A DNA stretch of 64,000 nucleotides from CAZAQK01 sp046344715 (GCA_046344715.1 JBKDKX010000010.1:1-64000), one strand, 5' to 3'. Shown: positions 52,722-60,962, numbered from the stretch's first letter. Notes: generated from the letters alone by a model not told the origin. A program made the numbers and translations.

Positions 52722-52740
52722 CCCCGCCGAATGGCAGGGC
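52722..52740. repeat. Degenerate CCCCGCC palindrome between convergent genes
   Basis: CCCCGCCGAATGGCAGGGC is a one-mismatch relative of the palindrome at 25597-25614. It sits in the 25-bp gap between convergent genes and may serve both as a terminator. Confidence 0.6.
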
Positions 52741-52744
52741 TATA

Positions 52745-53398
52745 CTAAAACTTGAAACGTGCACCCACTTCAGCAGTATGCGCCGTCACATCATCCAGCT
52801 TCACCTTGCCGGTGGCGGTGGTGTATTCCGGTGAATCAACCACGAAGTAACGATAACCAAAACCCCATTCGGTATTTGGCATGCTGGTCGGCGCATAAGA
52901 AAGACCGGCCATAAACTGATAGGCCATGGTATTATCTTCATCGTCCGCTGTGTTGCCCAAGCCGCTGTTATGACTGAGGATAGCTGTAGCGATACCCGCA
53001 CCACCGCCAACATATGGCGTCATCTGGCTGTTATTGCGGAAATCATAAAACGCATTCACCATATAGCTGGCCACGCGCAATTTGCCTGGAGATGCGGTTG
53101 AAACGCCACTCAGCGTTGTATTATCCAGTGAATTTTCATGGTACGCCGCTTCCAGCTCCATACGCATATTGCTGAAAGGCTGCATCCCAAACGGCATCTG
53201 GTAACCTAAGGAAATTGCTGCAACGCCACCCATATCAAAGCCCTGCTCCCCCGTGGAGGTACCGCTTACATCGGAATCATCAAGATAGGTCAACCCGCCG
53301 GAAAGCCCCACATACCAGCGCGGCCATGCTTGATCAGCATTTGCGGCAGCAGATACGGTTAAGGCTACAAGACTCACGGTTGCAAACAATTTATTCAT
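52745..53398 (-). CDS. Outer-membrane beta-barrel protein
   Basis: OmpA/opacity-type eight-stranded barrel. A signal peptide (NKLFATVSLVALTVSAAANA) is followed by WYVGLSGGLTYLDDSD, alternating amphipathic strands, and AEVGARFKF with a C-terminal Phe, the barrel-insertion signal. It is 217 aa. GGGGGAAG before ATG 53398 sets the start. Related to immunogenic barrels of alphaproteobacteria; specific role unknown. Confidence 0.87.
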   Translation of the reverse strand: MNKLFATVSLVALTVSAAANADQAWPRWYVGLSGGLTYLDDSDVSGTSTGEQGFDMGGVAAISLGYQMPFGMQPFSNMRMELEAAYHENSLDNTTLSGVSTASPGKLRVASYMVNAFYDFRNNSQMTPYVGGGAGIATAILSHNSGLGNTADDEDNTMAYQFMAGLSYAPTSMPNTEWGFGYRYFVVDSPEYTTATGKVKLDDVTAHTAEVGARFKF

Positions 53399-53530
53399 AT
53401 TCTTCCCCCTGATGCATACCATATGTGGTAGTGATAAAAACTACTGGATAAATACACCTTGTGGCTGCTATACGCAAGTCGTAAACATAAACTACCTACT
53501 GAATAATCGCAGTAGGCTGAGCCGGATGCG

Positions 53531-53598
53531 AAGGTTTTTCGAGAACCGCAGCGCAGGCGTACACTCCAGTACGTGCGCAGCGGAAGCACAGAAAAACC
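53531..53598. repeat. Imperfect palindromic element upstream of tRNA-Leu
   Basis: Arms GGTTTTTC and GAAAAACC enclose GC-rich inner arms centred on GTAC...GTAC. It lies in the 231-bp gap between the outer-membrane protein gene and the tRNA; nothing else is evident there. Confidence 0.5.
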
Positions 53599-53629
53599 AA
53601 GCAAGGCGGCCAGCATAATGTGATTAAAT

Positions 53630-53716
53630 GCTCTCGTGGCGGAATTGGTAGACGCAAGGGACTTAAAATCCCTCGACTTCACGGTCGTACCGGTTCGATT
53701 CCGGTCGAGAGCACCA
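53630..53716 (+). tRNA. tRNA-Leu (anticodon TAA)
   Basis: An 87-nt class II tRNA with acceptor stem GCTCTCG/CGAGAGC, TGGCGGAATTGGTAGACGC D-arm, anticodon loop ACTTAAAAT with TAA, a long variable arm typical of tRNA-Leu, and the T-arm GGTTCGATTCC. The CCA end is encoded (53714-53716). Confidence 0.97.
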
Positions 53717-53717
53717 T

Positions 53718-53857
53718 CCGCTTTCGCTAATTTTTGGCAAAGCCAAAAATTTAGCTACAGCGCGATTGGGTGTGCCCAATTGCGATGGAGCATGCGAAAC
53801 GGATGCCGCGCTGTAGTGACTGCGCTGTAACGAAGTGAAAGCGAGGAACGAAAGCGG
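53718..53857. repeat. Nested palindrome between tRNA-Leu and GIY-YIG gene
   Basis: Outer arms CCGCTTTCG (53718-53726) and CGAAAGCGG (53849-53857) enclose AATTTTTGGC-AAA-GCCAAAAATT (a possible tRNA terminator), CTACAGCGCG (53755) pairing with CGCGCTGTAG (53807), and ATTGGG/CCCAAT. It ends 5 bp before the GIY-YIG start. Confidence 0.85.
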
Positions 53858-53862
53858 GCTTT

Positions 53863-54102
53863 ATGAAATACGTATACATACTTCAAAGCGAGATAGAGCC
53901 TGATAGATATTACACTGGCTCAACTAATGATTTAAAACGGCGTCATGCCGAACATAATGACGGAAAATCTATCCACACCAACAAATACCGCCCCTGGAGA
54001 CTGAAAATGTATATCGCGTTCAGCGACGAACAAAAAGCAGACGAATTTGAGGCCTTTCTAAAAACGGGGAACGGCAGGGCATTTGCCAAAAAGCATTTTT
54101 AA
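53863..54102 (+). CDS. Short GIY-YIG nuclease-domain protein
   Basis: Minimal GIY-YIG domain of 79 aa: KYVYILQSE and RYYTGSTNDLKRRHAEHNDG carry the split motif and conserved Arg, and Glu lies in DEFEAFLKTGNGRAFAKKHF. It is only distantly similar to the protein at 32160. It directly follows a nested palindrome and a tRNA gene, again tying such nucleases to palindromic DNA. A Shine-Dalgarno is weak. Confidence 0.85.
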   Translation: MKYVYILQSEIEPDRYYTGSTNDLKRRHAEHNDGKSIHTNKYRPWRLKMYIAFSDEQKADEFEAFLKTGNGRAFAKKHF

Positions 54103-54219
54103 GAACGGTTCCATTCCGCATGGAAGCCTGAGTTGGCGCTGGTTCTAACTTTCCGATACCCAATTTTCGCGGATTCGGATAGAAATGATGGAATTCAAAT
54201 AGATGAGCGGTTATAGCAG

Positions 54220-54561
54220 ATGACAATTATCCAATTTATTTCAGCTTTTGGACTCGGTGCGATTGTTAACGCGTTGATACAAGCGTGGCTCTCACAACGT
54301 GCCGATAATGCGAAGCGCAACTTTCAAGAAAAGAAAGAATGCTATGTTGGCCTCTTAGAGGCACGTAATCGCTGTAGAATGGCACCCACAATGCAATCCA
54401 TACAAGATCTTGAGCTTTGGCGCTTACGATGCGAATTGGTAGCTCCGCATAACATCAGAGAGGTTCTCAGGAAAACCTCTATACAAGACGACGCCACCCA
54501 GATAGCTGCCTACGAAGAGCTGAAGCGTCTATTTCGTGAAGATTTACGAGTAACAAAATAA
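54220..54561 (+). CDS. Small membrane-anchored protein of unknown function
   Basis: It is 113 aa. An N-terminal hydrophobic helix (about 3-22, IIQFISAFGLGAIVNALIQAW) is followed by a charged helical region (SQRADNAKRNFQEKKECYVG). Small proteins of this layout occur as accessory genes in various bacteria, but I do not recognise a function. It belongs to the accessory patch after tRNA-Leu. Confidence 0.6.
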   Translation: MTIIQFISAFGLGAIVNALIQAWLSQRADNAKRNFQEKKECYVGLLEARNRCRMAPTMQSIQDLELWRLRCELVAPHNIREVLRKTSIQDDATQIAAYEELKRLFREDLRVTK

Positions 54562-54607
54562 TTAGACCGCTAATATCTTGTATTAACCACTTCCAAAAAG
54601 GCCACAT

Positions 54608-54832
54608 ATGACCGAAGAACTCAAAGTTAAAGACGCAAACGGCAATCTTCTGAAGGAAGGTGATTCCGTCACGCTTATTAAAGACCTGCCGGTGAAAGGC
54701 ACGAATGTAACGCTCAAGCGCGGCACGCTGATAAAAAACATTCGCCTCACGCATGATGAAGAAAACATCGAGTGCAACGCCGAAAAAGTCAAAGGTCTGG
54801 TGCTTAAAACCTGCTTTTTGAAGAAAGCGTAA
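54608..54832 (+). CDS. PhnA/YjdM-like protein, C-terminal domain only
   Basis: It is 74 aa and corresponds to the PhnA C-terminal SH3-like domain: VKDANGNLLKEGDSVTLIKD, GTNVTLKRGTLIKNIRLT and VKGLVLKTCFLKK. The N-terminal zinc ribbon of full YjdM is missing, as in many short homologues. Despite the historic name, a phosphonate role is not established. Confidence 0.85.
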   Translation: MTEELKVKDANGNLLKEGDSVTLIKDLPVKGTNVTLKRGTLIKNIRLTHDEENIECNAEKVKGLVLKTCFLKKA

Positions 54833-54838
54833 GCGCGC

Positions 54839-55390
54839 TTACTTAATCATGCAAAAGCTTTTTGGCTCTGCCTGCGCGTTCCATGGCATTTTGGCAATTA
54901 GCACCGCAAGGCCGCACGTGCCCGTGATGCCAGCGAATAAAAGCCCTGCGCCAAAAAAGCCGGAGAGCAGGAAAAACACAGGATTTACCACATAGCCAAG
55001 CATGCTGCCGATAAGCACGCCTGCACCAATAGTCAGCTGCACCTGCCGCTCCAGCGGAAATATTTTCTTTGCGCCGGATTTGATCGGGAACCCGGCTTCT
55101 GCCCATGCGGTAATGCCGCCTTCGAGATTATAAATCTCAAGATTTGCATCTTCTGCCAGCAATTGCTCGCACGCCCTGCCCCCGCGCCCACCGCGCCTGC
55201 AATGCAGCACCAGCTTCTTGCCACGACTATCCGGCAGCGATAATTTTGATACCTTGCCTATGGGGAGCAACGTTGCGCCAACAATACTTTCTGCGGCATA
55301 TTCGCTAGGCTCGCGCACATCCACAATCACCGCTTCGCCCTTATCCAGCCATTCTTTGGCCGTTTTTACATTAACTGAATGTATTCCCAT
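54839..55390 (-). CDS. Rhodanese-like protein with DUF2892 membrane domain
   Basis: Sulfurtransferase resembling YgaP. A rhodanese domain (about 3-100) has the active-site Cys in LVLHCRRGGRGGRA. The C-terminus (about 115-175) is a DUF2892 two-helix membrane domain. It is 183 aa. ATG 55390 has AAGGA upstream. It lies 34 bp after the ArsR gene; a persulfide sensor with a rhodanese is the arrangement of known sulfide-detoxification operons. Confidence 0.88.
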   Translation of the reverse strand: MGIHSVNVKTAKEWLDKGEAVIVDVREPSEYAAESIVGATLLPIGKVSKLSLPDSRGKKLVLHCRRGGRGGRACEQLLAEDANLEIYNLEGGITAWAEAGFPIKSGAKKIFPLERQVQLTIGAGVLIGSMLGYVVNPVFFLLSGFFGAGLLFAGITGTCGLAVLIAKMPWNAQAEPKSFCMIK

Positions 55391-55424
55391 AGCATTCCTT
55401 TCAATTAGCATACTCTAATATATA

Positions 55425-55742
55425 TTACGACTTACAATACATCACGCACAGCGTGGAAAGCAACGCCTGCGCCTGCATGCTGCTGATAGAATAATACACC
55501 ATCTGCCCACGTTTTTCTGAAGCAAGTAATTTTGCCGCACGCATTTTTGCCAGATGCTGCGAGAGTGCGGATTGCGATAAATCAGCAGCTTTTACAAGGT
55601 CATTTACGGTTTTCTCCCCTTCCATCAAGGCACAGAGAATCATCAGGCGACGTGTATTAGCCAGCTGCTTGAGCAATAGCTCTGCTTTCTCGGCATTTTC
55701 ACGCATCACATCGGCAGAGAGATTTTTTGTATTTTTCTTCAT
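55425..55742 (-). CDS. ArsR-family regulator, SqrR/BigR type
   Basis: Winged-helix repressor of 105 aa with recognition-helix LSQSALSQHLAKMRAAKLL. Cys37 (LMILCALMEGE) and Cys103 (CVMYCKS) match in position and spacing the two Cys that form a tetrasulfide bridge in SqrR/BigR. The arsenic-type ELCVCDL motif is absent. It probably represses itself, the rhodanese gene and the divergent AhpD-like operon through the palindrome at 55751-55772. Sensing of persulfide is inferred from the Cys pair. Confidence 0.87.
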   Translation of the reverse strand: MKKNTKNLSADVMRENAEKAELLLKQLANTRRLMILCALMEGEKTVNDLVKAADLSQSALSQHLAKMRAAKLLASEKRGQMVYYSISSMQAQALLSTLCVMYCKS

Positions 55743-55743
55743 G

Positions 55744-55772
55744 TTGACATTATATTAGATTTTGCTAATATA
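55744..55772 (+). promoter_or_regulatory. Promoter with embedded ArsR operator
   Basis: TTGACA (55744-55749), a 16-bp spacer and TAATAT (55766-55771) form a near-consensus sigma-70 promoter toward the AhpD-like gene. A perfect 8-bp inverted repeat, TATATTAG-N6-CTAATATA (55751-55772), fills the spacer and the -10, nine bases from the arsR start. A half site also lies at 55412-55424 before the rhodanese gene. Confidence 0.72.
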
Positions 55773-55798
55773 TGCAATAATCATTTTCAGGAGAACTT

Positions 55799-56161
55799 AT
55801 GGAAAAGAATTACCCCGAAATCACCAAACGCATCTCTGCCAACATCAAAACACTGCGCAAAGACATCCCCGATACCATGCAGGGCTTTTCTGCTATGGCA
55901 GCGGCCGCCACCAAGGAAGGTGTGCTGGATAAAAAAACCAAGGAGCTGATTGCGCTGGCTATTGGTGTTTCCACGCGCTGCGATGGCTGCATTGGCTTCC
56001 ACAGCGAGGCACTGGTAAAGCTTGGCGCCACCCGCGAAGAAGTGGAAGAAACCCTGGGCATGGCTATTTATATGGGCGGCGGCCCTTCTTTGATGTATGC
56101 TGCCGATGCCATACAAGCTTACGAGCAATATAAAGAAAAAACACAGTCTGCTGCCGCATAA
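55799..56161 (+). CDS. AhpD-like carboxymuconolactone decarboxylase-family protein
   Basis: All-helical protein of 120 aa with the peroxidase-type motif CDGCIGFH (about residues 60-67), where the two Cys and His act in AhpD. Upstream Glu in KKTKELIALAIGV is also conserved. It is the first gene after the ArsR-controlled promoter and likely helps with peroxide or sulfur stress. Confidence 0.9.
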   Translation: MEKNYPEITKRISANIKTLRKDIPDTMQGFSAMAAAATKEGVLDKKTKELIALAIGVSTRCDGCIGFHSEALVKLGATREEVEETLGMAIYMGGGPSLMYAADAIQAYEQYKEKTQSAAA

Positions 56162-56181
56162 CCCACATAGAAAGGATTTTT

Positions 56182-56364
56182 ATGCAATGCAATATTGGAA
56201 AGAAGGATAAAATACTTCGTCTTGTTCTGGGTCTGGCGCTGGTCATCTGGGGCATGGTCTCGCAGAACTGGCTGGGCGCTATCGGCCTTGTACTTATCAT
56301 CACGGCCATGGTACGCTTCTGCCCTGCCTACACCGTGATTGGCATGAACACCGACAAAAAATAG
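56182..56364 (+). CDS. DUF2892 small membrane protein
   Basis: It is 60 aa with two hydrophobic helices (about 12-28 and 31-46) and the motif CNIGKKDKILRLVLGLALV. The C-terminal CPAYTVIGMNT is the family hallmark. It resembles the membrane half of the rhodanese protein encoded divergently, supporting a shared role. Confidence 0.88.
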   Translation: MQCNIGKKDKILRLVLGLALVIWGMVSQNWLGAIGLVLIITAMVRFCPAYTVIGMNTDKK

Positions 56365-56372
56365 GAGCATCT

Positions 56373-56810
56373 ATGTCCAACAAACCCGTGACGGCAGCAT
56401 TGAAAAAAGTGCTGGCTGATAATTATGCACTATATCTTAAAACCCAGAATTACCACTGGAACGTGGAAGGGCCGAATTTCAAGCCGCTTCATCTTCTGTT
56501 TGAGGAGCAATATACCGACCTCGCCGCCGCTAATGACACCGTGGCCGAGCTCATCCGCGGCCTTGGCGAAAAAGCACCGGGCACGTTTGAATTTTTTACC
56601 AAAACCACAAATATCAAGCCTGCCAATGAAAATGCCAGTGCCGAACAGATGCTTAAAGATCTCATCAAAGACCAAGGTATTATTGAAAAAACACTCCAAC
56701 AAGCGCTTGAAGTGGCACAAAAAGCAGGTGATGAAGTGTCCGCTGATTTTATGATCGAGCGCCTGACCGTGCACCGCAAAGCCGCATGGATGCTTAAAAG
56801 CAGCTTGTAA
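56373..56810 (+). CDS. dps: Dps-like ferritin
   Basis: DNA-protecting miniferritin of 145 aa. The ferroxidase ligands are in NYHWNVEGPNFKPLHLLFEEQY (His, Asp/Glu cluster) and DLAAANDTVAELIRGLGE. It forms dodecamers that oxidise and store iron with peroxide. It closes the AhpD-DUF2892-Dps set, consistent with oxidative or sulfide stress. Confidence 0.92.
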   Translation: MSNKPVTAALKKVLADNYALYLKTQNYHWNVEGPNFKPLHLLFEEQYTDLAAANDTVAELIRGLGEKAPGTFEFFTKTTNIKPANENASAEQMLKDLIKDQGIIEKTLQQALEVAQKAGDEVSADFMIERLTVHRKAAWMLKSSL

Positions 56811-56819
56811 TTAGCCTTA

Positions 56820-56879
56820 GTCACCCTCGGGCCTGCCTGTCCGCCATAGCTTTAGCGAAGACTGGAACCCGAGCATGAC
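56820..56879. repeat. CTCGGG palindromic element upstream of patatin gene
   Basis: Ends GTCACCCTCGGG and CCCGAGCATGAC form an inverted repeat enclosing GCCTGTCCGCCATAGC. The ATG at 56875 is part of the repeat, which weakens it as the start of the next gene. Confidence 0.65.
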
Positions 56880-56910
56880 AAATGCCGTTTTTCCTACTAT
56901 AACGCGGCCT

Positions 56911-58116
56911 ATGCGTCATATTATCCTCATTCCATTGCTTCTGATTTTGGCTGGTTGCGCCAAGTCACTCAGTGCTCCCAGCGTTCCGGAGACATTAAGC
57001 ACGCAAGCAAAGGTGCAAGGCTTCCCTGCAGAAATTCGTTTCTGGGCGGATGAAGCACCAGAATATCTAAGCGATATTGTGCATGCACGCATGGCCGATT
57101 ACCGGAAAAAATATGCAAACTACCACGCAGAGCATGGCAGCTACCCTTCCCTGCATTATCTGGCTATCTCCGGTGGCGCGTATGATGGCGCGTTTGGCGC
57201 CGGCCTACTTTCCGGCTGGAGCGCAGCAGGCAACCGCCCACCCTTCTCTCTCGTTACAGGAGTCAGTACTGGAGCGCTCATTGCACCCTTTGCCTTCCTT
57301 GGCACGAAATATGACGAACGCCTGCGTGAATTCTTCACCAACACCACCTCTGATAAAATCTTCATGACCGACGCGTGGAAAGTGCTGGAAGGCTTAACCG
57401 GCGGCCTCGCCGTGACCGACAGCGCACCGCTTGCACTGCAAATACAATCCGCCGTAACCCCTGAGGTACTGGCTGAAATTGCCACCGAATATAAAAAAGG
57501 CAGACTGCTTTATATCGTCACCACCAATATTGAAGCACAGCGCGGCGTGGTATGGGACATTGGCGCGATTGCGGCAAGCAGCCATCCTGACGCACTTAAA
57601 CTGGTGCACCAGATTATGCTGGCCTCTGCCGCCGTACCAGGATTATTCCAGCCAGTATTTATTGATGTTGAGGCGGATGGCAAAAAGTACCGTGAAATCC
57701 ATGTGGATGGCGGTGTTACCTCGCAGGTGTTTGCTTACCCTATTCGCCTGCACCGCAGCGTGATGGATGAGTTCCGCAATCACAATATCGCACAGAATTT
57801 ATACATCATCCGCAACAGCAAAATATCGCCGGAATATAAGGTGATGGATCCCGGGCTGTTCAGCCTCACTGGCCGCTCTATTGAGACCCTTATCAAGCAG
57901 CAAAGCCTCGGTGATTTATACCGCCTTTATGTGAGCGCAAAACGCGACGGCGTACATTACCACATGGCGGCTATACCCGCCTCATTCCGCGTAAAATCGA
58001 ATGCGATTTTTGACCCCGCCTATATGGGCGCGCTCTATGATGTTGGCTACCAGATGGGTAAAACACAAAGGGCTTGGACAACATCCCCGCCCGGGCTGGA
58101 TTATATTGAGAGGTAA
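56911..58116 (+). CDS. Patatin-like phospholipase lipoprotein
   Basis: Serine lipase-fold protein with a lipobox LAGC near residue 16 (RHIILIPLLLILAGC). The patatin oxyanion segment SGGAYDGAFGAG and nucleophile elbow GVSTGAL are present. The catalytic Asp is in HVDGGVTSQV (DGG). About 401 aa. ATG 56911 gives a clean lipoprotein signal; ATG 56875 lies in a palindromic repeat and would add 12 residues. Likely anchored in a membrane facing the periplasm. Confidence 0.87.
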   Translation: MRHIILIPLLLILAGCAKSLSAPSVPETLSTQAKVQGFPAEIRFWADEAPEYLSDIVHARMADYRKKYANYHAEHGSYPSLHYLAISGGAYDGAFGAGLLSGWSAAGNRPPFSLVTGVSTGALIAPFAFLGTKYDERLREFFTNTTSDKIFMTDAWKVLEGLTGGLAVTDSAPLALQIQSAVTPEVLAEIATEYKKGRLLYIVTTNIEAQRGVVWDIGAIAASSHPDALKLVHQIMLASAAVPGLFQPVFIDVEADGKKYREIHVDGGVTSQVFAYPIRLHRSVMDEFRNHNIAQNLYIIRNSKISPEYKVMDPGLFSLTGRSIETLIKQQSLGDLYRLYVSAKRDGVHYHMAAIPASFRVKSNAIFDPAYMGALYDVGYQMGKTQRAWTTSPPGLDYIER

Positions 58117-58119
58117 CAA

Positions 58120-58512
58120 TCAATCGTAGCGGTCGCGCGAGCCACCAGATCTTCTTGCAATATCTGTGTATGGCGTGCCACCAACTGAACTGCGAAGTGC
58201 GCTCGGCGCAGATTTTCCACGAGATTCCGCAGCGCTAACAGACTTCGGTACTTCAATAGTAACGCCCAAAACACTGCCAGCCTGCTTTCGGTACTTCAAT
58301 AGTAACGCCCAAAACACTGCCAGCCTGCTTTGCTGCGTTCCACATATCTATAGCTTGCTTTGAAGATATACTAGAGTCCTGCGAGATTGTCGCCTGTAGG
58401 CTGGTGCATTATCGCGAATCACTTCAAGATCAGTTCTTTCAAACTCTCCCTTGCCATTAGATACATCCAGCATCATCTGAACCAATGGTTTTAAGGTATT
58501 TGCATCCGTCAT
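58120..58512 (-). pseudogene. Decayed gene with frameshift and 43-bp tandem duplication
   Basis: A good start (ATG 58512 with GGGG upstream) opens MTDANTLKPLVQMMLDVSNG, but the frame stops at 58348. A +1 shift near 58395 gives a better continuation (ATISQDSSISSKQAIDMWN). A 43-bp tandem duplication then shifts the frame again before the tail SVSAAESRGKSAPSALRSS. So two lesions break one gene. Not recognised. The intact 58533 gene upstream is probably its partner. This explains the gene-free 58117-58532 stretch. Confidence 0.7.
58244..58329. repeat. 43-bp direct tandem duplication
   Basis: Two identical adjacent 43-bp units (58244-58286 and 58287-58329). The unit is not a multiple of three, so it disrupts the frame of the pseudogene. 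Perfect identity suggests a recent event, or an assembly artefact. Confidence 0.95.
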
Positions 58513-58532
58513 ATTTTATCCCCTGTTTTTTA

Positions 58533-58790
58533 TTAACTCCAGTCCGGTTCTACGCCCATATTGACCCGCCCACCAAGGCTGGAAAGTTTTTCTTGCACTT
58601 GAGACTTTTTTATCGCGCTCCCATTCCATGACACCCCAATCTCTGGGCCCCTTGCTTGAATTTCTATTGCCAGCTCACGAAAAAGATGCCCCTCTTGCTG
58701 CATCATCTCCTGAATGGCACGTTGTGCATCTGTAGCTTTGCTAGTTGAGTCAAATGTCACAGTCACTGTATTTAATGCTCTTCTCCGCAT
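58533..58790 (-). CDS. Small hypothetical protein
   Basis: Not recognised. It is 85 aa, soluble, mixed alpha/beta, beginning MRRRALNTVTVTFDSTSKA, with GAGGAAAA as ribosome-binding site. It precedes the broken gene by 20 bp in a two-gene unit. The isolation and decay of its partner suggest a mobile or accessory origin. Confidence 0.6.
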   Translation of the reverse strand: MRRRALNTVTVTFDSTSKATDAQRAIQEMMQQEGHLFRELAIEIQARGPEIGVSWNGSAIKKSQVQEKLSSLGGRVNMGVEPDWS

Positions 58791-58928
58791 TTTTTCCTCT
58801 TTTTTTGTGTATTATGCCCACAGGCTACACCAACCTCTTAGCCGTTGAAAACCCCTAATTTATTACATTTTCGTGAAGGCCTGCCTAGCCGTAATACTTC
58901 CTTAATAATCAATGGCTAATATGCCACA

Positions 58929-59906
58929 ATGATTACCGTTTACTATAAACAGAATGGCAGTATCAGTGTGCGCGATGTCGGGAAATCCGATGTGTTGCCG
59001 CCGGACAGCGTATGGATTGACATATATAACCCCACGCTTGAGGAAGAAAAAAACATTGAAGGCCAGCTTGGCATCGAAATCCCTACCAAGGAAGAAGTGT
59101 GGAAAAATCAGGTTCTAAACCGGTTCTATCAGGAAAATGGCGTGTCCTATATGACTGCCGCACTCATTACCAAGGTAGACTCCCCCTATCCGCAAACCAG
59201 CTCCGTTACTTTTATTTTGTCTGAAAAATATTTGGTTACCATTCGCTATATCAACCCCACTTCTTTTCAAAATTTTTCCACCCGTTTATTACGCTACTCT
59301 GCAAAGTTCCCCGATGGGGCGCATGTGCTGGAAGGTTTGCTTGAAGAAATCATCACCCGCGTGGCCTATAACTCTGAAATCGTGGTGGATGTTCTGGATC
59401 AGCTCTCGCATGATATTTTTAATCCGGATACCTTCCAGAATAACAAACAGAACCCTTCACAACTTATGCAGGCGGTGCTGCGCCGCCTTGGTACCTGTGC
59501 GGACCTGAACTCCAAAATTAATGAAAGCCTGCATTCGTTAAGCCGTATGGTGAATTATTTTGAAACCGTGCATATACCCGATAAGGACATTGATAGCGGC
59601 CTTCGCACCCTCACCACGGACGTAATGTCGCTCACCAAACAGACTGCATTTCTGTCTGACAAAATCACCTTCCAGCTCGATGCCACGCTCGGCATGATTA
59701 ACGTTGAGCAGAATATGATTATTAAAATATTCTCGGTGGTGGCCGTATTCTTCCTGCCGCCCACGCTGGTGTCCGGCATTTACGGCATGAACTTCCAAAG
59801 CATTCCCGAGCTGGAATGGGCATGGGGCTACCCATATGCCTTGTTCCTTATCACCATGTGCGTGGTGATACCCTTCCTATATTTCAGGAAGAAGAAGCTG
59901 CTGTAA
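58929..59906 (+). CDS. corA: CorA-family magnesium/divalent metal transporter
   Basis: Pentameric inner-membrane channel for Mg2+ (or Co2+/Ni2+). A large cytoplasmic domain (about 1-255) precedes two C-terminal membrane helices (about 265-285 and 300-318). The pore motif YGMN is intact (SGIYGMNFQSIPE). It is 325 aa and stands alone, convergent with the sensor gene. Confidence 0.95.
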   Translation: MITVYYKQNGSISVRDVGKSDVLPPDSVWIDIYNPTLEEEKNIEGQLGIEIPTKEEVWKNQVLNRFYQENGVSYMTAALITKVDSPYPQTSSVTFILSEKYLVTIRYINPTSFQNFSTRLLRYSAKFPDGAHVLEGLLEEIITRVAYNSEIVVDVLDQLSHDIFNPDTFQNNKQNPSQLMQAVLRRLGTCADLNSKINESLHSLSRMVNYFETVHIPDKDIDSGLRTLTTDVMSLTKQTAFLSDKITFQLDATLGMINVEQNMIIKIFSVVAVFFLPPTLVSGIYGMNFQSIPELEWAWGYPYALFLITMCVVIPFLYFRKKKLL

Positions 59907-59915
59907 AAATATGCT

Positions 59916-60944
59916 TTACTTAGGTTTGTTCAACTTTTGGACAATCACCGCATACCAGCCCAAGCCGTCATACTCTTGGTAACCAATCGTTTTTGCAAAA
60001 GCGACTAGTTCTGATTTGCTATTGATATAATAACCCTTTTGTTGGCCTTTGTGATCCAACTCAAACTGGGAAAGCAAATCTTTATTATCAGAAGCTGCAA
60101 TGATCCGGAAATGATTATCAAGCAACATAACTCGACTTCTTTGCCATTCTTCGGCACTCAGGCTTGGCTCGCTCTGTACAATCACGCGTGATTGCTCTTC
60201 CCAATCAAAATATACGCCCAGTACACCTAATACCTTGCCATCTACCTTACCACCTGCACGTACCGCCGTAGCGTAGCAGGAAACCAGTTTATTATCGTGC
60301 ACAGCATCACGGTATATTTCATCCACCACATATTCATCACCACTGCACGTTGCTAGTGCTTTCTGAACCCATGGCAAGTGAGATATATTCGCACCAGTGA
60401 CCCTATGGAATTTGGAAGGTTGCGAACACGTAATAACTTTCCCGTCAGGTGCAACAAGTAGCAAATTCATATACACCGAATAAAAACGGTTGATAAGGCC
60501 AAGTCGGCTGGTTGCGTATTCTATCGCTGTAGCATCCATAGATTCCAAGCAACGGAATAATGCATCATCGGTTGCCCACCAGCGCACGTCCGCCGTACGC
60601 TCGTACAAATTACGCACAATAAGCTGAACAAGCGTCTGCGACATTTCAGAGATGCGTCCATACTCTTTTTCATCAAATTCAGTTTGCAGCACGCTGGTCT
60701 GGTCACCAATTTCCTTGATGACATGGGTACGTAGTTCTTTAGAGTTCTCAGCCGCCTGCTTGGCAAGGTTTTTTACCTCGCTTGCCACAACAGAGAAACC
60801 TTTTCCACTTTCTCCTGCGCGGGCAGCTTCGATGGTTGCATTCAGTGCCAGTAGATTAGTTTGCGCCGCAATTTTCTCATTAATCGACGCAAACTTCTCA
60901 ACACGAACCTGAATATTTTCTATGATTGCCGAAATATTGCTCAT
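59916..60944 (-). CDS. Cytoplasmic MCP-tip/Cache-like sensor protein
   Basis: Residues 1-75 contain the chemoreceptor hairpin tip EKIAAQTNLLALNATIEAAR and GKGFSVVASEVKNLA, but the adaptation helices are missing. Residues about 100-335 look like a PDC/Cache sensor (LLLVAPDGKVITCSQP, then GVLGVYFDWEEQSR). No membrane segment is seen. The order, signalling tip before sensor, is the reverse of ordinary receptors. It starts 18 bp after amtB, so it may respond to ammonium or nitrogen state. It is 342 aa. Confidence 0.82.
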   Translation of the reverse strand: MSNISAIIENIQVRVEKFASINEKIAAQTNLLALNATIEAARAGESGKGFSVVASEVKNLAKQAAENSKELRTHVIKEIGDQTSVLQTEFDEKEYGRISEMSQTLVQLIVRNLYERTADVRWWATDDALFRCLESMDATAIEYATSRLGLINRFYSVYMNLLLVAPDGKVITCSQPSKFHRVTGANISHLPWVQKALATCSGDEYVVDEIYRDAVHDNKLVSCYATAVRAGGKVDGKVLGVLGVYFDWEEQSRVIVQSEPSLSAEEWQRSRVMLLDNHFRIIAASDNKDLLSQFELDHKGQQKGYYINSKSELVAFAKTIGYQEYDGLGWYAVIVQKLNKPK

Positions 60945-60962
60945 AATACTACATGCATTATT

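Noticed and set aside
53630..54102. Integrated island with tRNA-derived attachment sites
   Set aside because: No integrase gene and no visible duplicate of the tRNA 3' end downstream.
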